From assembly GCA_037074765.1 (NCBI GenBank), contig JBAMDO010000179.1, positions 1-64,000 of the forward strand: a stretch of 64,000 nt of DNA, written 5' to 3'. The notes beneath the pieces were generated by a model that saw nothing but the letters and a program-made list of their open reading frames with translations, was not told the origin of the DNA and did no database searches. Source of the DNA: Mansonella perstans. Its lineage: Eukaryota > Nematoda > Chromadorea > Rhabditida > Onchocercidae. A program made the position numbers and the translations under genes. Shown here one piece after another: positions 24,732-36,788 of this stretch; the first letter of the stretch is position 1; every line of letters begins with the position of its first letter.

Positions 24732-27700
24732 TCATGGTTTCCATAATTTTAATAATCCATCTTCCGCATATGATGCTATTAGATTCTGATGTGGATGATG
24801 GCATAAACCATTCACTCGATCGTCATGTAACTGCAAAAAAAGACATAAAAAATAGGAAGGAACTGAAAGTCTTGCTTTTATTCCTTCTTAGAAATTTTAA
24901 TTAGAAATTTTTCTTATCCAAATAGTGCCTATTTATTTCTTTACAGATTGCACAACTTACCGGTAGTGTACTTTCCAGATTGCCAGTGATTAATGAAAAA
25001 CAATAAAGCACATGGTCCTCACCAACACAATACACCCAATCACCACGTGGAGACAGTGAGCATGCAACGAAATTACCATTTTCAGTTTTACCCGAAGTCA
25101 TTGATTTAACAATCTGAAAAATTCATAAATATTCTTAAATGAATGAACAAATGAAAGATTCTTTGAATCATAAATTGGAAATTTTATCTCTTTTACCTGT
25201 CCTCGAATATTCACGATAACAATCGTATTTGATCGATTGCAAATGACGAATTGATTATCAGATTTGGGAATTGGATTCACGCTATTCATGACTGTATCAC
25301 CTGCTACTCTTACAGTATTCACGCATTCGCAAGTTTTCAAATTCCATACTCGCACTGTCCCATCACTTGAAGCGGAAACACACATATGACCATCCTGAAA
25401 CTATAAATCTGAAAACCTGGCTTAAAACAGATAGAGTAAACTCATAAAAACAATAGACCGATGTATAGTGCTGCCGTTTCTTCATCAGTCTTTTCACCGA
25501 AAGCTTAAATAAATTTCATGTCAATCTTAGGAAGTTAACCTACTTACCTCCGTATATTTCGCATCATTAACATAATTTATATGTCCTCGAAGTTCTTTTA
25601 GACATTTGCCACTCTTTAATCCATGAACTCTATAAATAACTATGAAAATAATGTGGATAACAGCAATAACATTAAAGAACATATCAAATGCACACAAATC
25701 AATGAATCACAATGACAATTTTCAAAAATTTTCGAAGTTAATTTCCAATTAATTCATTAATGGGATAAAGCAACGAAAACGTTTTATAACGTACTTCACA
25801 AGCGTATCAAATGACGCTGAAAGAACATGTGCATTGTCTTTAGAAAACTGCACACTAGTAATGCCCATATTATGCGCTTTCTCGATGCGTCTTAAACATT
25901 GTCCCGTTTGTATTTTCCACACCTAAATTGCAAAAAGAATACTGCAAAATCCACTAATTAATAAACACATCTAAATGATATTTATTCACAAATAAATCTG
26001 AAATTTATTGAATTTTGGTGGGGACGGAGTGGAAAGGGGGGACAGGAGGAATAAGCAACAAAAGTATACTGTTTATTATTTAACCAATCTTGAAATTGAA
26101 AAATTGTGTTTCAAGAGTGCGGAAATAAATGTAAACTCAGGAGACCGTATCATGAAGAATTCTACTTATAATTCCAGAAATGCTAGAAAAAATTTATCAC
26201 TTTACAATGCTAATCAAGAGTTTAGTGGATTTAAGTAAGGAATTAAACTTTCTCCACTAAAACAAATTATTACTTATACCTAACAGAACATTTCATAATT
26301 TTGTTGTGACAATGAATCAAGAAAGAAAACCTTTATTTTCCCTTCCATGCTAGCTGTGGCTAACATTTCCGAGTCGCGACTGAAACATAAACTCAAAACT
26401 AAACCATCCATCATCATAAAATTATCTTGAGCTTGATATTTCAAATCCTTTCGCAACTTCCCATTCATATAATTCCAAACCTGCAATGAGGACCCATAAA
26501 ATTCATTTATAAATACATCGAAGAAAAAAGATTTTATATTGAAATTTCTGAAACAAAAAAACCTGACTTCAATAAAACCATCCACTGAACCAGTGACCAA
26601 ATATTGTCCATCTGGTGAAAACTGCGAGCAATGTGGAAAGCTTGTTTTACCAAATTTAATTTGACGAGCCATTTGTGTTGGATATCGTTCTTCTTCTTGT
26701 TCACGAATTGCGGCTTTACCACGAAATAAGTCGATCTGTGTACCTGAATGTTACAAAGATCAAATGTATCCATAATTGGTGTAAGAGCCCTCTAAAAGAG
26801 ATCTATGTGATATTTCAGAAAAAGAAGCACTGCTATTCAGCGTTTCTTCAAAAATTCGAGAAGACGTGTGGTAAAATGATACAGGTAACGATTGCACTGC
26901 AATCGCTGAAAATACTGCTTTAATAATTTTTCCTCCTATACATCTTAAACATGCTGGACATTGTAATTACGGAATCCGGGAAACATTTATTTGAACAAAA
27001 GACAGAATTCTGAATATTAAACCATAATTCCGTTTGAATAGTGAAATTATTAAATTATACCGGGTGGAAGAAGTCCTTGATGTTGCTGCCATTTCAGTGC
27101 TTGCGCTAAAAGCGCTAGTAACCTGGATGGTGGTACAACATTCACTTCTGCGGATAGAGACTGCAAAAAAAAAACTCGCCTTTTTTTCCAACAAAATTCA
27201 CTAATAACTATTTAATTCAAAATACAAAATGCTTGCGCACCAAATACATGTAAACTAGCAACAAAAAATAAATCTGTTGTGGCAAAATTCAAAGTTTACC
27301 TGTGCAATAGCAGCTCTTCTTTTTTCTTTTGAGCTGCCGTCAGGATATACTTCACGTGGATCAAAATAAGAACGCGCCAAAAGATTATCTAGTCGGGCAT
27401 ATCTGAAATATGGGAAAATTTTTATAATCTAAAAAATAATGAACTATATGATTACCTCATTTTATTAAAGAAGGAGGGTAGGAAATATTTCCGCTAATTT
27501 TCAAGTCTTTCCAGTCCGGATTTCTTAAAAAGTAAAAAGTGAGATCAAGGCTCAAGTGAAATAGTAATGCTTGATGCAGAACTTAAGTTAGACTTAAGCA
27601 TGTACCTTTCCGGCTCTGTTGTCTTCAGCAGTTGCATTGGGTCGGTTTGCCGCAGAAGAAGTCGAGCTGAGCCTAATTCACGCAATTCCGTTAATTCAAT

Positions 27701-28855
27701 CACAATCTAAAAAATAACATTTAAAAATCTCGACATGTTCATTTCATACTTTGTTACAAAAACAAAATATGAATACCTAGCACCCTATAATTTAAACAAG
27801 ACTACTTACTGCAGATTTAAACTCCTTTAACTTGACCAAACTACATAATCAATCACTAAAGCAACCTCTACATACTTTATTGCAAAGTAATACCTGCTCG
27901 TATAAGTCGATTAACTTTTTTGCTGGTAGTTTTAATGGCTGAATAACTTTGAGCACCGTATCCCAATGTCCATTTTGTATATCATGTACAAACGAATCAA
28001 TGCTATCTACTGTATTTAACGTAATGTTTGTTTCTTCCTAAAAATAAAGAAAAAATAGATTCCTTTCCATTATCAGATCCATCTCTCTCAGTGCATTTGT
28101 TGACCTTAGAAGGATAACTTGCCAAAAAATGACACAACGAATCACTGTCACTTGAAGTGTATCAGCTACTACCAACAGATATATCTGAGAGATATAGATA
28201 TATCTATACCCAGAAAAAAAATTATTCTGGATCAAAAAAGTAGTCAAATCTACCAGTTCGTTCATAAAGACTATGTTCTGTCCGCATATGATATAAAATC
28301 AGATATTCTTGTTCAAACATTTTTGCATAATTGTCAAAAAAGACAATCACTAATCAAAAAACTACGCATATCATATCTATTCTAATAATGAGATGAGTGT
28401 TATATGATTAACATGAAACTATTGAAAAACTTATTCATTTAGCACAAAATTTACTTAAAATTTCATTAAATGAGAAAGCGGAATATGACAAACCTGTAGA
28501 ACTGCTAATGTACGCATTAAGTTATTCTCCTTCAAATATTGTTCCACCAGACGTACAACGCTAAATTTCAACAATAATGAATTAATACTAATAAAATTCT
28601 TTTTTTTTCGGAGCTTTCCCGAAGAAACTAATAATTGCTGAACTTATACTTCGAAAAGATATTAATTCAGTCTGAAGAAAGGCTATATTTGCGCTAAGGA
28701 TTACTTAAATATTAGTGAATGATGGCAGAATGAAAACTATCCTTGTTATTCTGAAAAAACTAATTTAAGAACTTCGTGAGTAAAGTAAATCAAAATTAAT
28801 AAACAAACTCAGAATACGAAACTTACTCCGAAGCTTCTATTTCAATTGATGTCAT
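24732..28855 (-). CDS. smu-1: SMU-1 / SMU1 spliceosomal WD40 protein
   Basis: Spliceosome component that acts with RED and controls alternative splicing in the nucleus. Exons in transcript order: 28855-28827, 28560-28494, 28037-27894, 27706-27606, 27402-27300, 27160-27061, 26743-26568, 26480-26331, 25922-25795, 25629-25548, 25394-25197, 25113-24961, 24830-24732. The spliced frame is 509 aa, close to the human length of about 513. The N-terminus [20 protein letters not shown] is the LisH motif. CTLH follows ([19 protein letters not shown]). Then come a conserved linker ([19 protein letters not shown]) and WD repeats ([43 protein letters not shown], ending in the stop). Every phase joins. A pyrimidine-rich CAG lies 14 bases upstream of the ATG, suggesting SL trans-splicing. 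The exon ending at 26568 uses a weak GTCAGG donor. Confidence 0.97.
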
Positions 28856-31096
28856 TGTTATCTGTCAATCTGCAAAAAAATAATAGGTTTTTTTAAGGAT
28901 AAGTAATGCAAATAAATATTTCACTTTCAAGTCAAAGTTCTAACACTAAGTAATGAGCAATAAATTTCACGGATTATTGAAAATCCCGTGTTTCGCTTAT
29001 GTGAAAGCCTTAAGTTCAAATCAGAAATCTATCAGATCTAATCTAGAAACTATCCACTGAAGCCGAAGTTTTTTAATAAAAAATGGAAGCAGTTTGCGAT
29101 GTTGAACTACGCAAAGCGGACGTAAATATTGGCTCACTTCTTATTCTGACATCTGATACGCTCTTCTAAAATCACAGGCCTTGCACCTGAACTTCTAGCG
29201 TCAGAAATTACGTCAACGCTGAACAATTTATCCATTCCACTTTACAGTAATTCGATATTTCGGTTTTTTAACCAAATTTTCATCATCACTTTTTACAATA
29301 AAATCATGCGATAGTTAAGTGAACAGTTTTATTTTCAAATCAAAATAGTTCTAGAACAAATCAAGAAACATGAAACGAAGATAAATTAACAATTTCAAAT
29401 AAGTAACAGACACAAGCAATTATGAATTAATTGCATTAATTGATTGATATAATTAGTTTAACCTAGAGATAATGATAGAAAGTTTTATATGCTTAAAGAC
29501 TGCTAATTGTAATTTGTAAGAAAACTTGAACAATTATTTGTATAATTGTCCCAAAAAATTTATTCTATCATTCATTCTGAAGCAAGTGGAAAATTTCTTA
29601 TTTTCAATAAAGATAAAATATTAGAGGAATTAGTAAAATATAATTTTTAATATGGAAATATTCAAATAGAAACATAATTATATGATTGATTCACTAATTT
29701 TCTTTCCATCAAAAAATCATTTTCAGTTTAAAATATTCTCAAAATGCATTAAATACCATTAATAAGCAATATATATCTATAGTAATAATAAGCAATAATA
29801 AGATTTATAAGAGAAAGGATTAAGAAGAATCTTATATTAGTGTTCATCAACCACCCGAAATAAATGATATATAGTAATGAAAGCACAAAGATAGGAATAT
29901 CGAATAAATGAATGAATAAATACAAGCTTTTTCTCTAAACATTAGAGTACATATACGTAAATCAAGGTGATATGAGAATAAAAAATTATTGAAAAATATG
30001 TAAGTGTTGTTAAGATATTGTTAATAATTATAACAAAGATTATACATTTCATTCCACTACGAATATCTATCTATTTCTTGCTTATAATGAAGAAAAAATT
30101 AATACTTAATGTTATTTATTTTAACATTAAAAAAAATAGATATCATAATTGATATTTTCCAGAGTACTGAAAATTCACTATCCATATAAATTAATCCATT
30201 TCCTTCAAAATCATATCCGTATTCTATTCGTATTATTCCGCCAGAATTATTCCTGAGAATATGTTGTTGGCACTAAATAAACAAAATTAAAACCAACATG
30301 AAATAATATCGTGTCGTAAAAATACGAATGATTATTTTGACTTTTATACATGCTTTTATCTCTTTGTCTACAGCACTGATCCTTTAGCAATAAGCCGATA
30401 CTCTTTTTTTGTAACTATTCCTGCATCAAAAAAGTAACCAGTCAAAATTCGTATAATTTTATTCATACTCCTTCTGTCATTCATAAATAAATATTTCTAT
30501 TTCTGAGATCCTTTATGAATGAGAAAATATCATTAAAAAGACGAAATGATGTGTGAAAAGTTTTTTAACGCTCAGTAAACTAAATAATCCACAGTACCTG
30601 TAAGTTTTTTTTTTTTTTTTTGTTCCTTCCCAGATTCCAAGAAAAAAGCAAAGCCAAATTCCACTCTTTCAAAATATAATATAAAATAAAGTCTAGTAAT
30701 ACATAAATCAATCTTTCAATCTTTATCAAAAGAAAGCAGTAAACCAATAACAACAATTTCGAATTATGATGCAAAAAATATCGAAATTTCAAGCTCCTTT
30801 TTTACATTGTTGAAACAATAATTGCACACTAACGAAAGCCATAAGTTGTCTTAGTATAACGCGCTTTTTTTTTTTCACTCCGCGACGGTTGTCTTTGAAT
30901 AAACCTACAGTGGTAAACCAATAAACATCTCAGCTAGCCAATTTGCCAATTACAAATTCTACCACTCAAAATACTTACTAATTATTGGACTCAGTTAAAA
31001 ATGAAAAAAGAATGAACAGCCAAACCAACTTAATCAATTTGACTTTGATCAGTTAACAAATCGTAGCTTAATTAATAGTATGAAACTGTGAAAAAT
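28856..31096. other. Intergenic region between smu-1 and the GRASP gene
   Basis: This is upstream of smu-1 and downstream of the GRASP stop, both on the - strand. The part near 29080-29230 is less AT-rich and holds a 28-codon ORF (29083-29169, +) of unknown status. The rest is AT-rich with no recognised exons. With 2.2 kb between same-strand genes, a tight operon is unlikely. Confidence 0.6.
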
Positions 31097-34000
31097 TCAC
31101 AACATACCTTGTGGTAGCAAACCGAACTGATTATTTCCAGTAATCTGGAAACCTGATCTAAATGCTGGGTTCCCCATTGAATAAGTATTCATATTTGATT
31201 GTTGCTGCTGCCCGTACAGTGCTGCAGGGGACGTCGGTAAACCAGGTAAACCAAAAGATATTGTAGTTGGTGGAGGCGTTAGATGTGTGATACCCATAGT
31301 ACTTAATGGTGGCATTGGGAAATTTAAACCCGAAAACTGTGGAGGATTTGTAAATGGAACTACGGGAGGTGCGGATATTTGTGGGGGTAACGGTAACGGT
31401 GGGATTCCGTATGATCCTTTCTGTTGCTGTTGCAGTGGTAAATTTGAAAACATCTGAGGTACAATACTCGGTACAGTTGACGGAGATGATGAAGATGAAG
31501 CTGCAAAGTACGGCGTTCCACACTTTAGATAACCTAAATGCTATCCTCTTAAACTAAACTGATCATTTCAAATGCTCAGCCTTGATGAAATCTTCCATTC
31601 TATACACTGGAAAAAGTGAAATTAAGAAAATTACCACTGTAAATGGGGAGCTGTGATAGGTATTGTGGATCCTGCATATATTGCTGCTGATGCGATGAAT
31701 AACATAACTGTTGAGACATAGCCGCCGATAACTGCTGAAATGCTAACTGAAAAGTGGAAACTATTATACTGCTGAAATGTCTCTTTAAAATAATTTTAAT
31801 AAAAAATTTCACGACATTGAAAATGTCAATAAAATCAAAACTTCACATTTGACCTTAATCATACATAAAATCAAATAACCTACTTCATGATTAGTTGAAC
31901 TTGTTAGCTTGCTGAATGATTTCTCACTTGATCAGCTATTTTTTTTTTTTTTTTTTAAATTGATGTATGCTTCCTTATTCGGCTTAAAGCTAACAAGACT
32001 TGAAAAGCAAACTAGAAAAAATTTAGAAAAAACCTCCGCATCCATCGAATTTCCCAATAAATTTTGCTGTTGCCGCTGAATTTCCTGATTTGCATTTGCA
32101 TAATTTGTACCATTACTCTCAGCAGAGTAAGACTGTTCGGTTCGAGGGGGTGTCGTTAATCCAAGGATTGGGAATTCGGGTGAAGATGGTGGTATGATGC
32201 TCATTTTGTTACTAGTTGCAGTTAATTGTTCCTGCACCCGACGATGAAAATAAAACAGCATATTGTAAAAATTCATTTCTATCATGTTCCTCTAAATCTT
32301 GAAGTTAAACAAAAAATAAAATCTTTTACCGCCAACAAATAGTCCCGAATCCTTTCCTCACAAAAACCTATTTTCCTGAATAGGAACATGATAGAAATGA
32401 ATTCAAAAATTATCTTTTTGATCAATATTCTTCGATGATATAAATCTAACCATAAAGGGCTCTTTAGGTACTGGAAATCCTCCAAGACTTCCTCCAGAAG
32501 ACACTTCGTTCGGACAAGGGCCATTTTCTCTCACTGAGTCCGCTACCGTTGTATTATTAGTAGATACTGCTGGCTTAAGATATCAAATTACCAAAGATGT
32601 TATAGGAAATTCGAAAAAAAATTTTGCAGAAAAGGCAGGATTACGAGCTGCATCAACAGTTTAACATACAATGGAGAATGTGATAAAATTCAGAAAACAG
32701 CCTTACCTGTTTCAGGATCGGTGGTTTAAATGAACTTGGGTCAGGGAATTTTGTAATAGTTTGTATTGAATCAATTTGCGGAATACCTGTGCTGCCTGAA
32801 AATATGAAACCGTATGATTCTGTGAACGTTCACAACAGAAATGAATTGCAAGGCAACAATTACATTACGCAGTAATTATTCTAAGTCAAATGTATCATAC
32901 TGATTTACCCACGGAAACATCATAAGATTTTACTAGTTATGTGACAATGATTAATATCAAATTATACAGATCGGCTATTTCTCATTTATTATACGCAATG
33001 CTCGGTACATAATTGAATAGAACGTGCTCAACTCAAGAACCTACAGAAACTGTTTAAGTGTTGCAATATACCTGGTTCAGGAACACTGATGGTATTATTA
33101 TTCGACGCAGCAGATAGCGCAGAATCGCATAAATTCGCAATTTTCACCAGTGGTGCTACATCCGATGATTTTTCATATTTCCGATCAATCATTGCAGCAA
33201 TTTCTTCGCCCTTCAGTGGACCTGGTTTGTCTCCAGGTATGCGATGTAAATAACCATAACCAATATCACATCCTAAGCATCCTTCACCACCCCAAGCTGA
33301 ATTGGGAGTAAGGGAGACCTGAAAAAATAACAAACATATATGCAATTAGTTAAAGAAACTGGCTATTTTCATAATTATTTTTAGTATGTCACTTCTTTAG
33401 CTTTTATTTATATTCCCAGCAATACTTAATCAGTGCTTCTGACAAATGGTACATACCTCTCGTACAGAATCACTCTCCGTATTATAAACGTACAATTTGA
33501 TCGGTTTTCCTTCGTTTGCTTGTAAATGGGCAATAAGATCATCAGCCTAAACAAGACAACAAACAGATTTGAAATCCATGATATTTTCTATCATTTAAAA
33601 TGTCAAATTTGTTAATTCGTGCTTGATTAAGATATTACATAAGTATTACATTTCTAAGGTATTACATTAATCTGTCCATCGCTAGTTTTCTTTTTAACAG
33701 GAATTGAAAAATTCTAAACAACATATACCAGCTGCTAGTATTCAAGCTTTATCATCTATCATTCTGTTCCAACTTCATTTATATAACAACTAAATTTATC
33801 TTTGCGTTTTATTTCTACAATTCCAGCAACTTGATAGTTTAAAAAAAGTTTAGGTGTTTTAACAAAAATGAATTAACAAACTTGATTTAGAACAGATTCT
33901 GCTCCGAGTATATAATCGAAGTTAGACTGTAAACCAGCAATTTCGGCCGGTGAATTGGGCTGAACATACACAACATGCCACACATTTTCACGCACTCCTT

Positions 34001-35701
34001 CAAATGAGCAGAATCGAATTGAAATACCAAGTAATCCCTGGCCACCCCACATTTGTGATGGTGTAATTTGTGTCTGCCGAACTGTTTGAGTTTTGCTAGA
34101 AAAGAAAAAAAAGAAGTAGCAATGTCACACACGTGTTACTATTTCAATAATATTGATCAAACAGATAACTAACCTGTGCAACTTAAAGAATTAAACAATT
34201 TAAAAAAAGGTATGAATAGCTGCTCACCTATTATAGACAGTCAGTTCTAATGGTCGTTCCACATGCTGCTTTAAAATATCCTTTAAAGTATCATTATCTG
34301 AATTCTGAAATAATAACCAACTTATTTGGAAATCATCTTTTCTATTTAATCCTATCGTCAATAGCAGTATATTTTGGACGGACAAAGATAAACTTAAGAA
34401 GTTTAATTTAACTTAATTAAACTTAATGTGGCTAAAGATAAACTTAATAATGAAATGTTTCATAGTACCATACAAACACTGCTAATGATAAATGCATCTT
34501 CAACAATGATGATTACATATTCATTTAATTTCCAGAACATTCAGTGATAATATTAATATGATCAAACATGACAAAAAGCATCATGTGAATGTGGGAAATA
34601 TCGAAAAGAGTAATTGTTCAAAAAAGTGCCAAAGAAATTTCAAGTATGAAATACTGCCCTGTTTTTTGTATACAAAACTCAAGATATCTACGCAGAGAGT
34701 ACAGTGAAATAATCTGTTAGTTAGAATCCCATATTACACAATAATATTATAAATGTTATAAACAGCAGAAAAAAGTGAAAGTAAAGTAATTAATTACCAG
34801 CCGTGTATTTCCAATACAAACGATAAAATCGAAAAATGGCTCCAATCCAGCAGCTTGACCAGGTGAATTTTCTTGCACCTAAATGTTTTTAATAAGCACA
34901 ACTTGATCTTATAAATTCCATTTTCGAAAAATATTGATTCAAGGAAGAGAAGAAAAGAGGGTAATCATAAGAGATGGATGAAGGGGATGAATGGACGATA
35001 GAGGAAGATGGACGTCAGATGGAAATCAGATGGACGAAGCAAAATAAGGAAATAATTTAATAAGTTGGCTTTAATACCATCAGATAACTTTACAGTTCGC
35101 AAAACGCAGTCTTGTCCAACATATGTTATGGCGTTATTATTGGACGATTGGATTCGTAAGAGCTTAGAAATAATGCCGAAAATACTACTTTTTGCTTCTT
35201 TACGTGTGTACGTCTGTTTGGCTAATTTTAGGGAAATATGGTTGTTTCTTTGCAAGTGTCTTTATAAATGTTATTTTAGTCTCCACGATGAAAGAAATTT
35301 TCTATAATTCAGAGAGATTGGATTTCATACGGTAAAAATTTGATCATTTGAAAACAATAAAAATTACTGTTCCAAGTATTAATCCTAATACCCTACTGTA
35401 AATTCATACCATATAATTTCAAAAGTTGTTTAAAAGAAATAGTACTTTTTAATGAACAATGGTTATATTCAAGTAAGATTCCAGCTAGAATTTCTAGAAT
35501 AGAGGTATAACATTTATTACGGATCCGGATAAAACTAGGATAAACATCAATAAGGTACCAACCTATATTTGATACCACATGATAGGTAAATAATTTTTGA
35601 GAAATAAAACAAAGAAAAAAACGAGAAGCTAAACTAACTCTTAGTACATGATAACCTTCGGAACCACCGCCAGGTATATTAACACTGCCAGAATTTCCCA
35701 T
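31097..35701 (-). CDS. Golgi reassembly-stacking protein (GRASP55/65 family)
   Basis: Peripheral Golgi membrane protein that links cisternae and supports unconventional secretion. Exons in transcript order: 35701-35639, 34878-34798, 34304-34228, 34095-33882, 33546-33457, 33318-33072, 32795-32707, 32573-32451, 32231-32034, 31746-31635, 31500-31097; 565 aa. [21 protein letters not shown] offers the N-myristoylation Gly2. Two GRASP-type PDZ domains follow. Key segments are [70 protein letters not shown] and LHRIP. The C-terminal half is a Pro/Gln/Ser-rich tail, as in the family. A T-tract plus CAG ends 8 bases before the ATG (trans-splice candidate). The last codons GML-stop overlap a possible donor (GTATGT), so an alternative 3' exon is not excluded. 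Confidence 0.95.
32270..32403. repeat. Perfect 22-bp inverted repeat with 90-bp spacer
   Basis: Left arm 32270-32291 and right arm 32382-32403 are exact reverse complements (core TTTCTATCATGTTCC / GGAACATGATAGAAA). Both arms lie in the GRASP intron 32232-32450, so the pre-mRNA could form a stem with a 90-nt loop. Confidence 0.85.
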
Positions 35702-36788
35702 TAAAAATGCTGCAAAAAAAAAAAAAATTCACAAAAACTAATTGTTTGAGATTTAAAATACATCTAGAAGTGTCAATTATTTATGTATATAATATAAAAG
35801 AAAATAGCCGCCTAAAATTAACTTTTCAAGATAAAATAATCAAACTCGAAATTCCTCTCCCAAACAAAACAATCATTCTGTGGTCAATGGATCATGAAAT
35901 ATCGCAAGAATTTATTGACCATTTTTCAAAGATGTCTCTACATGGTAAGATCAAAAACTTAGAATGTTTAGAACGTTTTAGAAATTCGAGAATTTCGAGT
36001 TTTCAGTTCCGCTACCAATTCCTACATACACTCTGACCTTTCACCTTAACTTTATCCAAAATACCTAAGGTAAGATGAATCCCAAGCATGTATATCCAAT
36101 CTCAGAGTTCATGAACAACCTGTACGTGAGGTCCAAATTATCGCAACATTGTGCTGTTAAATTCATTAGTTTTGGCAATCTGCCAAAGTCCTAGTTTTTT
36201 TTTTTTTTTTTGAGGTTGAATGATAGATGACAATGTTTTAAGAATTTCTCAAGAGTGGGTATTTTGATCTTTTCGTAGTTGTAAGTTATATGTATAATGT
36301 GGCTTCTTTTCTCCTTTTTTTTTTCAATCGGAAACGTGACAGATTTGATTTTACATGTTTCCTGATTCTTTTCTCTGAAACCAGAAAATTTGTTGGATCC
36401 ACTTGATTGCACGTTCTATACATTATGCTTAAGTATGCATCTTATTTTCTTTTGTTTATTAAAAGAAAATAGAAATATTACTGTTAAACCATATTCGTTT
36501 TCTTTTTTTTTCTTTGATTTTAGAAAAAAACATGCAAGGTCTGCACGTTATAAGTGCTCTCATGTGAAGAAGCATGAGTAGTTTCTGGTCTCGATTTCAC
36601 ATAACAATGCTATAAAAGTGATAGAAGTATTGTACCGGGTTCAATTATTTTATCTCTTATCAGATTTAATGCTGACGTGATGTCACATTATGTTTCAGGC
36701 TTCGTATAAGTTTTACGTTACATTTTAGGCTTCGTATAAGTTGCAAAAAAAGCATATTTTCTATAGTAAGACAAATTGTAATTTTAAG
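35702..36788. other. Shared divergent 5' region of the GRASP gene and prp-17
   Basis: The two genes point away from each other, so both promoters and 5' UTRs should lie in this 1.09 kb. It contains a poly-A run just above the GRASP ATG, a poly-T run near 36195 and two tandem splice acceptors close to prp-17. A 109-codon open frame on + at 35707-36036 begins in the A tract; I could not tie it to a family. Confidence 0.65.
36697..36742 (+). repeat. Duplicated 16-bp splice-acceptor unit in the prp-17 5' UTR
   Basis: AGGCTTCGTATAAGTT occurs at 36697-36712 and again at 36727-36742, 30 bp apart. Each copy is preceded by TTTC or TTTT, so each makes a 3' splice acceptor (CAG or TAG). They are 91 and 61 bases upstream of the prp-17 ATG. 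Confidence 0.8.

Noticed and set aside
35707..36036. 109-codon open frame (+) in the GRASP/prp-17 divergent region
   Set aside because: It starts in a poly-A/Lys run, has no splice context or family resemblance, and lies in the expected promoter/5' UTR zone. It is kept only as a mention.
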